64,000 nt of DNA, taken from assembly GCF_022539315.1 (NCBI RefSeq), contig NC_066331.1:11130015-11194014 (forward strand). The letters run 5' to 3'. Source of the DNA: Serinus canaria. Its lineage: Eukaryota > Chordata > Aves > Passeriformes > Fringillidae. A program made the position numbers and the translations under genes. Of the stretch, positions 32,190-41,663 are shown in pieces. Under the pieces are notes generated by a model that made no database searches, was not told the DNA's origin, and saw only the letters and a list, made by a program, of their open reading frames with translations. Positions within the stretch are counted from its first letter, which is position 1, and every line of letters begins with the position of its first letter.

Positions 32190-32325
32190 ACCAGTTTTGG
32201 TTGGAAGAGACCTTAAAACCTATCTCATTCCACCCCCTGCCATGGGCAGGGACACTTTCACTAGACCAGACTGCCCAAAACCTCATCCAGCCTGGCCTTG
32301 AACACTTCCAGGGAACATACAGAAA
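32190..32325 (-). mobile_element. CR1 3' fragment
   Basis: The + strand reads CAGTTTTGGTTGGAAGAGAC, CTTAAAACCTATCTCATTCC, ACCCCCTGCCATGGGCAGGG, ACACTTTCACTAGACCAGAC, CCTCATCCAGCCTGGCCTTG, AACACTTCCAGGG. This is a clear reverse complement of the CR1 3' region. Confidence 0.95.
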
Positions 32326-32852
32326 CTCTTCCTGCTCTCTTTTACACTCCTGGCTCAGTTCTAACTGGGCCTTAGCTTTCCTGCCCTCATCCCTTCCTTT
32401 CCCCGTGTCCTTCCCAGGCTGTCTGTCCTCACTGCCACTCTTTGAAAGCTTTTTTCCTCCCAGCTTGCTCAGCAGATCCTCATCCACCCGTGGAGTCCTG
32501 CTGGTGTTTTTGCCATGCCTTGTCAGGATGCTTCACTCCTGAGTTTGGACTCGGTGATCCCCAGACATCCCCAGCACCCCAGGGCCCCTCTGCCCTGCAG
32601 GGCCCTATCCCAGGGATTGCCCTGCCTGGGCTCCCAAGAGGCCAGCTCTGCTCTCCTGGAGGGCAGGGTGCTGGGGCTGCTGAGCAGAGACAGAGCAGGG
32701 CCAGGCCCTGCTGTGCTGTCACACCTGCCCTCCCTCGGGGAGCCTCCCCCTCCCAGCTCTGCTGCACACAGGGGGTTTTGTGTTGATGAGCTTCCCCCTC
32801 CTGCACAGCTCATCATTCACCTTTGTCCAGGTCCATGAACCTTCCCCTGGAG

Positions 32853-33062
32853 TGCTGGGACTGGGCATCCCTCTGTCCTGGGGCTGGGCATGCCCCTGTC
32901 CTGTCCTGGGGCTGGGCATCTCTCTGTCCTGGGGCTGGGCATCCCCCTGTCCTGGGGCTGGGCATCCCCCTGGCCTGTCCTGGGGCTGGGCATCCCTCTG
33001 TCCTGGGGCTGGGCATCCCTCTGTCCTGTCCTGTCCTGTCCTGTCCTGGGGCCCTGTCCTGC
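32853..33062. repeat. 22-bp minisatellite with TGTCC expansions
   Basis: Units CTGTCCTGGGGCTGGGCATC recur about eight times with period 22. Some are lengthened by one or more TGTCC pentamers, and the array ends in a (TGTCC)n run at about 33022-33048. The variation suggests replication slippage inside the unit. Confidence 0.95.
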
Positions 33063-33929
33063 CTGTCCCCGTCCTGGGGCCCTCACAGCTGCCCTGGTGT
33101 CCCCTTTCCCGTCAGGGCTGGCTCTGCCCTCACTCCAGCTGCTCAGCTGCATGGAGATGCCTCCAGCTGGCACTTGGGGCATTTGGGAAGTGCCATGCCC
33201 TGCTCCAAGGCCCCTCGAGGTGTTTTATGTGCCTTCGAAAGAGAAGAACCCCAAAACCACGGGAATTTTCATTCTTCAGCTGCACAGGAATGTTGTGAGG
33301 TGGCACTGGGCTCATGTGCACATGAGAGGGCTCTGAAAAATTTAATTTCCTAAGAAAATGCTGAGCTGCTGTGAATATAATAATTAATCCTGGAAGATCT
33401 GCTGGAGCCCTGTGGTGTGTTTGTTTCTGCTCTAATTCATGCCGAAGGGGGGAAATTTTGCAAGGATTGTTTTCATTTCTAGCAAGATAATGTTCCCACT
33501 TTTTCTTTTCCTTTTTGATTAACATAAAAGGGCTAAAGAAAATTAGCTTGCTGCTGGACTAATTTGGTGGATGTTTCACCACGGAGCATCTTTTGATTGC
33601 GGAGTCCTACCCTGCTGTAGGATGCTGACAGGGAGCATGGCAGGGTTTCCTGATTTACTGCTATTTTGGGCTTTGCCGAGTTGATGGGACTTCAGTTTTA
33701 TTTTATTTTTTTAATCTCTTTAAAGGCGGGGGGTGTGGGGGGGGGAGGGATGGGAAGGAAAGAAAAGACCTCAGTCAGAAAGAGGCTTTGTGTTCCTGGT
33801 TCTCCTGGTCCAGATTCAAGTGATATTTTCTGCTGAAGCCATTACCCTGACTCGGCACGAGTGACATGCCAGGTGTCCCCTTGTCCCCTCTCTCCTTTCT
33901 ACGGGGCGCCGCAGCTGAGCCAAGCTGCA
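33063..33929. other. Unique DNA with AT-rich block and a G-run
   Basis: About 33335-33560 is AT-rich and unique (AATTTAATTTCCTAAGAAAA, ATATAATAATTAATCCTGGA). Positions 33726-33755 hold GGCGGGGGGTGTGGGGGGGG followed by AGGGATGGG, a strong G-quadruplex candidate on the + strand. No gene is recognised. Confidence 0.5.
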
Positions 33930-34430
33930 CCCCAGCCCCGATGAAGTTCTCAATTAGCTGCCCTAATGAAGCACTAATGTGCAGCCAGGGCTTTGCTGAT
34001 TGCAGCGGGCGGTTTGGCAGAGCAGCTCTGCTGCCGCTGTGCCCAGCGCTGCCTGCAGACCCTGGGAACTGACACCCACCGGGGGCCGGGGCTTCGCGGA
34101 CTCCCAGCAATTCACAAGGAAAACAATCTTCCACTTTCTCATTAAGAGATGAAAGATTAGAGCCTTCGTTCCCCGGTTCTTTCCCCTCGCACACGGAGCG
34201 ATATTCCTGCGCAGAAGAAGCCGCTCCTCATTCACGGCCCCTGATTAGGAAAGACAATGGCATTAGTTCGAGCCGACTTGAGAGGCCTTGGTGACTCCTT
34301 CGCTGGCTAAATCGTGGCCGAGGGTGGATAATGGGAGATTGATTAGGGTTAATAGACTTATTTTTCCAGGTCACCCGCACAGCACTCTGGGTTGCGGGGC
34401 TCCAGCACATATTATTGCAAGCCATAAATC
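33930..34430. promoter_or_regulatory. Candidate conserved non-coding element
   Basis: This 500-bp unique block is rich in developmental transcription-factor words: TCTCAATTAGCTGCCCTAAT, GAAGCACTAATGTGCAGCCA, CCCCTGATTAGGAAAGACAA, GGAGATTGATTAGGGTTAAT and CACATATTATTGCAAGCCAT. It combines AT-rich cores with CpG (CCGACTTGAG, AATCGTGGCCGAGGG). Repeat and coding signals are absent. Conservation is inferred from texture, not measured. Confidence 0.45.
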
Positions 34431-34799
34431 AAGGGGCTCGGCGAGACCCCAGGGCTCCCTCCTCCCTCGGGTGTCGGGGAACAATTGTCCTTTGTGTGCC
34501 CGGTGCCAGCTCTGGCAGGGCTGGCCCTGGGGCTCCCTGGCAGCCGGAGCCCGGCCGGGCAAGGCTGCCCCGAAAGGCTCGGCCTGGGCAGGGGCACCGG
34601 GCTGGGCCGAGCTCTGAAAAGCGTGCTCTGTGACTGCTCGGGTGAGTGGGAGCCCTGAACGCCGCTCGGCGGGACTCCCCGGTCTGCTGTCTCTCATTTC
34701 TAAGGTTACGGAGCGTGTTGCACAGCTGGAACAGCTGGCGGGGCTGCGCAGCCCCAGAGCGGAGCTGCCCAGGCGCTGGAGGGAAGGACGGGGGGACAG
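34431..34799. other. CpG-moderate unique DNA
   Basis: GC-rich unique sequence has a moderate CpG density (GGCAGCCGGAGCCCGGCCGG, AACGCCGCTCGGCGGGACTC), weaker than the islands at 8870 and 11200. The 394-residue + strand frame that starts at 34630 runs through this and the 48-bp array and looks artefactual. Confidence 0.4.
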
Positions 34800-35012
34800 C
34801 GAGTCCCCAAGGTCTGGGGAAGGACGGGGGGAGCAGCGGATCCCCCAAGGTCTGGGGCTGGTTTGGAGAAGGACGGGGGAACAGTGGATCCCCCAAGGTC
34901 TGGGGCTGGTTTGGAGAAGGACAGGGGGAACAGTGGATCCCCCACGGTCTGGGGCTGGTTTGGAGAAGGACGGGGGATTAGCGGATCCCCCAAGGTCTGG
35001 GGCTGGTTCGGC
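34800..35012. repeat. About 48-bp minisatellite, 4.5 copies
   Basis: GATCCCCCAAGGTCTGGGGC, followed by TGGTTTGGAGAAGGACGGGG, repeats with spacing of 47-49 bp (C-run starts at 34842, 34890, 34939 and 34986), preceded by a shortened first unit at 34805. Length changes occur in the G-run and C-run. Confidence 0.93.
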
Positions 35013-35879
35013 TCCAGCAGCGAGCCCCGAGCCCGCTGTGCCCCCCTCGGCCGGGTGGCGGTGCCAGCGCGGGCTGTGTGTGTCCGATAGCACACGCACG
35101 GCTTTCCCCTGGATAACCCCCAAGGAATGCGCTCCCGTGGTGGGGAGCTGGGAAAAGCCCGTTCTGCCAGGGATCTGTCCTGCAGGGAGGGGCTCTGCTC
35201 TGCCTTACACCGGGACAAATCCCTGCTGCTTTCCTGGGGTTCTGTGCTTTGCACAAGATGTCAGCTCTCCCGGTTTTACATCGGTGTCCCTCGATCCCAG
35301 GTGCCTGCTCAGAGGGACGAGTGCAAAGGAGTTCAGAATCCCCTCCCGAACTAAAGCACAGTCTGCAACACTGCAATGTTGCTCATCCTGCCCCAGGATT
35401 TGCCGTGTCCCGCTCTGCAGCACCACCCACCCCTGTCCTGAGAGCCCCCAAGTGTCCCCAGAAACCAGCCAAAGGTTTAAATACATTGGCACCTCTGAAG
35501 AGTGTCAATGCAACAGAGAATGCAAAGAAACCTCAGTCCCAGCCTTGCTCTGGGGATGCCAGGGTGGTCCGTGGCAGGGGCAGGGGCAGTGCTGCTGGCA
35601 GGGCACTGCAGCCTGGCCTGGGCTGGGGCCCTGGCTCTGCCTGGAGCACGGGAGGCTCATCCCAGCTGAACCAGCACCGCAGCTGGGCATGGCTGGGGGC
35701 ACTGGGAGCAGCTGCTTGGGCATTCCCCTCCCCTCCTTTAGGCTGAGGCTCTCGCTGCTCCCAGCTCCTGCTCAGGTTTGGAGAAACCTCCCACAGGACC
35801 CCCTCCTGGTGTGACTCTCATTTCCAAACATGTCCTTGCAGACAGCATCTCCTTCCCATGGATGGGTGATTCCAGGGCT
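35013..35879. other. Unique intergenic DNA
   Basis: No gene, array or transposon is recognised. Confidence 0.5.
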
Positions 35880-36330
35880 GCTGGAATATGTTTGCTTGTC
35901 TTTATGCAAATTGAGAACTGCAAATGATTTTGGCAGCCTGGTCCTGGCTCGCAGCAGTACAGCACCAACAGAACATACGTGGAGTCGATGACAACTTTAT
36001 AATAACAACAAAATGCAGGCAGATCAAGCATGTGTATCTCTTGTTATGTCTCCACGGTGAAAGGAGAGGTGTTTTTACAGAGATAATTGCTGCAGATATC
36101 CACCTCGGTGTACATTGCAAACTGTGATAAGATAGTGTTACCTAAAAGGGACTGGCTGGCTTTTTCTTCCCTAGGTATATCTGGGCAAAATCTATAATTC
36201 TTTGTCTAGACAATGATCTCACAACAAGAGAATGAACTTCAATTAGTTGTTTTGATGGGAAAAACCTTTTGTGTAATGGAGACAAAGCCAGAGCACTTAT
36301 GAGCAGCCCTACAAAAACAAACCTGTGTGT
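35880..36330. promoter_or_regulatory. Candidate conserved non-coding element
   Basis: An AT-rich unique block contains GCAAATTGAGAACTGCAAAT, TGACAACTTTATAATAACAA, AGATAATTGCTGCAGATATC and ACTGTGATAAGATAGTGTTA (GATA-type words). The surroundings are GC-rich. No repeat or coding signal is seen. Confidence 0.4.
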
Positions 36331-37389
36331 GCACAAACACGGGAGATGGGGAAGGGTGGCAGCAGCAGCAGAATTTAATTTCAAAGTGTCACAGAGTTGT
36401 TTCAGATGCTGGCATGCACCTGTCCTGGTGACAGGGGAAAGGCAGAGTTTGCAGCTCTCTACCCACAGCCTGTGTCAGAGAAAGGAGAGACAGGGAGCAT
36501 TTTCCCTGCTCTTTCTGCCTCTGGAAAGTGCCAGAGAGGTCGGGGGGATGAGATGAGGGCAAAAGCCACATGACCATGTGTTTGGAGAGCTGTTGGGGCT
36601 GTGGCAGTGAGGCCAGGTGGTGCCTGGTGTCCCTGAAGCTCTGCCCTCCCTGTGGGCATGGCCCTGGAGTGCTCTCTGGATGGAACATCTGGGTTCAGGC
36701 TGTTCCTGCCAGGGCCTGGGCACCTGGGGGAGCTGCAGCCCTCGGGGTGCCTGGGCACCCTGGCACCGAGGTGCTGAGGATGTCACACCATGCCAGGGAC
36801 TGGTGTCACCCATGGCTATAGAATCCAGCAGCCTGGGCCCCTCTGCTTCCAGAGCCCAGCTCTGAGGAGCGTGGATGGCACCTGGCAAAGAAAACCAGCA
36901 CTCCAGAGATTCCCTTGTTTCCCTTTTCCTTCCTCAGCAGCACAAGTGCCCGAGCAGAGCCTGCCATTACTCAGGGCTCCTCTGTGCACAGACCCTCCTG
37001 GAGGTGAAAGACCCCAGAGGGGCTCCCTGGTCCTCCTCAGGCCCTGCTCCCCCCAGCCCTGGGGCTCTCCCTGCATCCCAGCACCACCTTTTCCCTGGAG
37101 AGGAGACCCAGAGCCAGCCTGACACTGGCTGTGTTCCCAAGGGATGTCCCTGGGAAGGACTGGAGCCTGGTTTTCCAGGTATTTTCTGAATCAGCTGTCA
37201 GCAGCTGCAGCCCACGGGGTTTCCACTGGGGGGGACCTGCTGCTCCTCTTCAAAGCAGAGCATTAAATACATTTCAGCTTCTTTGTCACTTCAGCGTGGA
37301 CTCAGATCATTCATCAAAGGTGACTTTTGATCAGAGTCCCCTTGGGAGGGTCCCCTCAGCAGGAAACTTGAACCAGGGAGGCACAAAAG
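36331..37389. other. Unique GC-rich intergenic DNA
   Basis: No gene, array or transposon is recognised. Confidence 0.5.
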
Positions 37390-37640
37390 GAAGACAAGAT
37401 GAGGAAATAACAATACTCTTTAGGCAGTGCCCTTCATTAATATCTTCAATAAACAAAGAAGTACATCTGAACACGACTTCTCTGGCACGCACTGTTATCA
37501 CTCAGCTCTATTCCACATGAAAGCACACATGTCATAAGCCATCCCAACTCCATCCCCAGTTAATGTATTAGCACTCATTTCATTTGCATTTTAATGGCGA
37601 CACTACACTTTTCAAATAAATGAGTGCACTTTATCAAAGG
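37390..37640. promoter_or_regulatory. Candidate conserved non-coding element
   Basis: An AT-rich unique block contains CCTTCATTAATATCTTCAAT, GTTAATGTATTAGCACTCAT, TTCATTTGCATTTTAATGGC (an ATTTGCAT octamer) and ATAAATGAGTGCACTTTATC. No repeat or coding signal is seen. Confidence 0.4.
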
Positions 37641-37975
37641 ATTACTTCATTTGGGCTGTAATGCTGCTCTGCCAAGTGTGGAGCTTGCAGAAAGCCCTGC
37701 AGAGGAGGCCCAGGGGGTTCAGGAGCTGCAGCCCTGCAACGAGGGGAGCAGCAGCACTGGAGCATTCTGGCTGCTCTCTGGGCTGCAGGGGATGCTCATT
37801 ATGTAACTTCACTCCCACATTTTGTTCCTGCAGGGACTGCTCCAGGGAACATCATTCAGGGCTAGAGGTGGCCTGAAATGAACCTGGGGATAGAAATCCC
37901 CGGGGTTTCTCTCTACCCAGGCTTTGAATCTCTGCCCTGCAGCTGAAGCTTGTTCTGGTGCTGGGCCTGTTCCCA

Positions 37976-38008
37976 GCAGGGCAGGGCAGGGCAGGGCAGA
38001 GCAGAGCA
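37976..38008. repeat. (GCAGG)n short microsatellite
   Basis: CAGCAGGGCAGGGCAGGGCA followed by GGGCAGAGCAGAGCAG is a 5-bp repeat of about six units. Confidence 0.9.
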
Positions 38009-39599
38009 GCCTCCTGTGGGGATGGACCAGCAGCCCTGGCTCAGAGCAGGGGACAAGGCAGGGGCCACCCTTGAGTGAGCTCAGCTGGAAGGTTCTAGGG
38101 CTCAAGAGCCAGTCTGGAAAAGTTAGAAATAAAAATCCCACGTCCAGAGCTCCCAGCCAGCTCTTTGGAGGCTCGTGGGAGTAACTGCACAGTGCCAGTG
38201 GGTTGGAGGTGGCTTTGGGGTGTCCCCTGTCCTGCCCTCTGTCCCACAGCTCCCCAGGTCAGGCTGGCCCAGCCATGCTCCTGCCCTGCAGTGCTCAGCT
38301 CCAGGAACCACAAAGCAAGGAGGGAATGTGCCTGGATTGACATTAAAATAAATCTGTTCCCGTGCTTTTGCAGCCTCCAAAATTAAGGCTGCAGATGATA
38401 AAACAGCAGTGGTGTCATAAACCTTTTTTAAGCAGGGCTTTATTCCTCACCCAAGCTGGGCTGGAGCCATTGTGCTGCACAGCCCTTCCATTTCCAGGGA
38501 AGAGAGCTCACGTTAGTGTGCTGCCTTGTGGGGCTGTCTTTGCATCCTTAATGCCTCACCATTCAATAGCTCTGTGCTTTGCAGGGCCCTGGAGATGAAA
38601 GAACCAATATTCCTTCAAAGGTTATTTCCAACACAGGAGCAGTTAAGAAACCGTCTGCACACAAACGACAAATTATTGTAATCTGAACAAAGAGCAGGCA
38701 AGGTCCCACCAGCTGGAAACTTGAAAGAAGCCATAGACAAAGATGTGAAGGTGGATTAAAAAAAGAGCTCTGATGTTCCCAAAGGCAGCAACGGGGCTAA
38801 GTGCTACAAATGAGGGAGGCTTCAGAAGCGACCGGGGAGCTGAGCTGCCGTGCTCTCCTCTTCCTCCTGGGAGCTGCAGTGCCCTGGGCAGCACTGCCAG
38901 GGCTGGGAGCTCCCTGGGAGCTGTGTGCTGCTGGGGCTGGTCCTTCCTGCCTTGGTCCTGGGCCTGCTGTGAGATCAGAGGGAAAGCATTCCTACACAGT
39001 GCATTTCTCTCCTCATCTCTCTTTATCAGCCTGCCTGGCAGCTCAGCACTTTGGCCTCTGTGCTGGGAATGTCACTGGGGCAGATACTTTTCTCCTGAGT
39101 TGAGCTTGGAATAAATGGGGAAAATGCTGTATTAAAAAAAAAAAAAAAAAAACAAACAACCCAATCTGAGAATGTTGATTTGAATCTTTATAGAAACATT
39201 TTAGACTAGTTTGAGTCCCTCCCTTTGTGTTCATCTAGGGAGCAAAACACAGGCAAAGTAATTAATTCACCTAAGTTTTCAGCTACCAAAAATGAGGCAT
39301 CTGCTATTAAGTCAGGTTTTGGGAGGGTGTGGCCAGGGAGATGCTCCCCAGTCTGGCATGGCTGCACAACAGCCACCCTGAGCCTTCCCTGGAGAAACAC
39401 GGGTGCAGGAGTTCATCCTGCTGGAGCCTGCAGGCTCTGCTCCAGTGGGATGTTTGGCCGGAGGCAGATCAGCTGCCCTGCCTCCCCAGGGGCTCCTGCT
39501 GCTCCCCAGCCTTTGATTGAGCTCTCGGGCTCTGGAGCAGCCAGCAGGGAGGAGCAGGGAGAGCCCAGACCCTCAGCAGCACCTGTAGCAAACAGCCAG
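38009..39599. other. Unique intergenic DNA
   Basis: No gene is recognised. An A-run of about 18 lies at 39134-39151 and a less GC-rich part at about 38590-38770. Nothing else is identified. Confidence 0.5.
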
Positions 39600-40010
39600 G
39601 AGGTTCTCAAAGTTACACTGCAGCTTAATTAAAGGGGAGAGGCCTGTCAGACTTAATTTATTTTTAAAAGCCCCATCAAATTTAATTTGTGAGAGCAGCT
39701 CTTCCATCTGCTTCCAGGCATTATCTCTGGAGTTCAGGAGAAAAACATATGTCTTGTGGTTAATAAGAATTTGTTGTAATGGATCATAGACGGGGTGATT
39801 AATAACTGCTCGGCTCTGATTGTCCCCATTATAAGGAGAACACACAACCCCTGTGCCCAGCCCCAACCTATTGAGAAAAGAGATCATAAAACAGGAGATG
39901 AAAAATTCCTTTGCTTGAGATGAAAGCGAATGGATCAAGGACTTGGCTGCATGGAGCTGTGCAGGGAAAGCAGCTTCCCATGGATCTTCTTATTCCTCTT
40001 TCGGGATTCT
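39600..40010. promoter_or_regulatory. Candidate conserved non-coding element
   Basis: A long AT-rich unique block contains GCAGCTTAATTAAAGGGGAG, GACTTAATTTATTTTTAAAA, CATCAAATTTAATTTGTGAG, GGTTAATAAGAATTTGTTGT and GGGGTGATTAATAACTGCTC. It ends about 330 bp before the 56-bp array. The open frame on the minus strand over 39573-39938 lacks recognisable features. Confidence 0.45.
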
Positions 40011-40338
40011 GTACCAGATCATCAAACGTGCTCCGAGCAGGGCACTCCAGTTTGTATTTAGGCGTGGACCCTGCCCTGGTGCCTGGCTGCCAGAGGCAGG
40101 GCTGGCACTCAGGGGGTCCTGAGCAAGCCCCTCCTTTGCCCAGATCCCTTCTGTAGCCTTGGGCACATCCCCAAACAGCATCCATGAGGAAATATCCCCA
40201 GTGCACATCAAGATGACGTCACCAGATCTTCCTCCTCCCCTGGCCTGCTCCTGGTTTAGCTCCATGCCACTGTTCCCAGCCAAAGCTCAGCACACATTTC
40301 CAGGAGAGCAGCGGGGTGGGAACCTGACCCTCCTGTCC

Positions 40339-41180
40339 AGGGACCAGCTCACACAGCACCCAGACCCCGAGCAGCTCCTCTGCCTGCTCGGCTGAGGGAC
40401 CAGCTCACACAGCACCCAGACCCCGAGCAGCTCCTGTGTCTGCTTGGCTGAGGGACCAGCTCACACAGCACCCAGACCCCGAGCAGCTCCTGTGTCTGCT
40501 TGGCTGAGGGACCAGCTCACACAGCACCCAGACCCCGAGCAGCTCCTCTGCCTGCTCGGCTGAGGGACCAGCTCACACAGCACCCAGACCCCGAGCAGCT
40601 CCTGTGTCTGCTTGGCTGAGGGACCAGCTCACACAGCACCCAGACCCCGAGCAGCTCCTCTGCCTGCTCGGCTGAGGGACCAGCTCACACAGCACCCAGA
40701 CCCCGAGAAGCTCCTGTGTCTGCTTGGCTGAGGGACCAGCTCACACAGCACCCAGACCCCGAGCAGCTCCTGTGTCTGCTTGGCTGAGGGACCAGCTCAC
40801 ACAGCACCCAGACCTCGAGCAGCTCCTCTGCCTGCTTGGCTGAGGGACCAGCTCACACAGCACCCAGACCCCGAGCAGCTCCTGTGTCTGCTCGGCTGAG
40901 GGACCAGCTCACACAGCACCCAGACCCCGAGCAGCTCCTGTGTCTGCTTGGCTGAGGGACCAGCTCACACAGCACCCAGACCCCGAGCAGCTCCTGTGCC
41001 TGCTTGGCTGAGGGACCAGCTCACACAGCACCCGGACCCCGAGCAGCTCCTGTGTCTGCTTGGCTGAGGGACCAGCTCACACAGCACCCAGACCCCGGAG
41101 AAGCTCCTGTGTCTGCTTGGCTGAGGGACCAGCTCACACAGCACCCGGACCCCGAGCAGCTCCTGTGTCTGCTTGGCTGC
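40339..41180. repeat. 56-bp minisatellite, 15 copies
   Basis: AGGGACCAGCTCACACAGCA begins at 40339 and then every 56 bp to 41067, with one 57-bp step to 41124; the last unit ends at about 41180. Copies are nearly identical. Two alternating variants differ in CTCCTCTGCCTGCTCG against CTCCTGTGTCTGCTTG, and rarer changes are GAGAAG for GAGCAG, ACCTCG and CACCCGG. The mix of variants points to repeated block duplication and gene-conversion-like turnover. It is the longest array in the window and a likely polymorphic VNTR. Confidence 0.98.
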
Positions 41181-41637
41181 CACTCTGGCTGCCTGGTGGG
41201 CACGGCGGGAGCTCTGGCGCTTGGCACGTTCTCAACCCGGTTACCTCAGAGGAAATTCCTCGTGTTAAAAGAGTCCAGTGATTAGGTTATCGTCATCTCC
41301 ACTTCATTCGCCCTGCTCACAAGGAAAGCCTGCAGGAGGGAAATGTCTTTGGTTGTTTTCAGAGGCAGGGGCTGCTCCCAGGCAGGAAATAAAGAGCCAT
41401 TATTGCCGGGAGCCCCGGGGGATGGCAGGCGCTCAGGCACGGGGTCCCGGGAGCCAGAAAGCAACACAAACCGGAACAGGGAACTGCTGTCGTGGGGCTT
41501 TGATTTGCTTTTGCAGCGTTAACCTCACGTTAACCCTCCGAGCAGGAGGTCAGGGAAAGCTTGCAGCCTCAGACGCTGGAGGAAGGAGCTTTGCCCGTCT
41601 GAAATGAGCAGTCCTGCACAGCCTATGGAGTTGGCCT

Positions 41638-41663
41638 CAAATAATAATAATAATAATAATAAT
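41638..41663. repeat. (AAT)n trinucleotide microsatellite
   Basis: About eight AAT/ATA units in a perfect run. Confidence 0.95.

Noticed and set aside
34630..35814. 394-residue open frame on the + strand
   Set aside because: It runs through GC-rich DNA and a 48-bp tandem array whose period is a multiple of three. Composition is biased, no domain is recognisable, and overlapping frames exist on the other strand.
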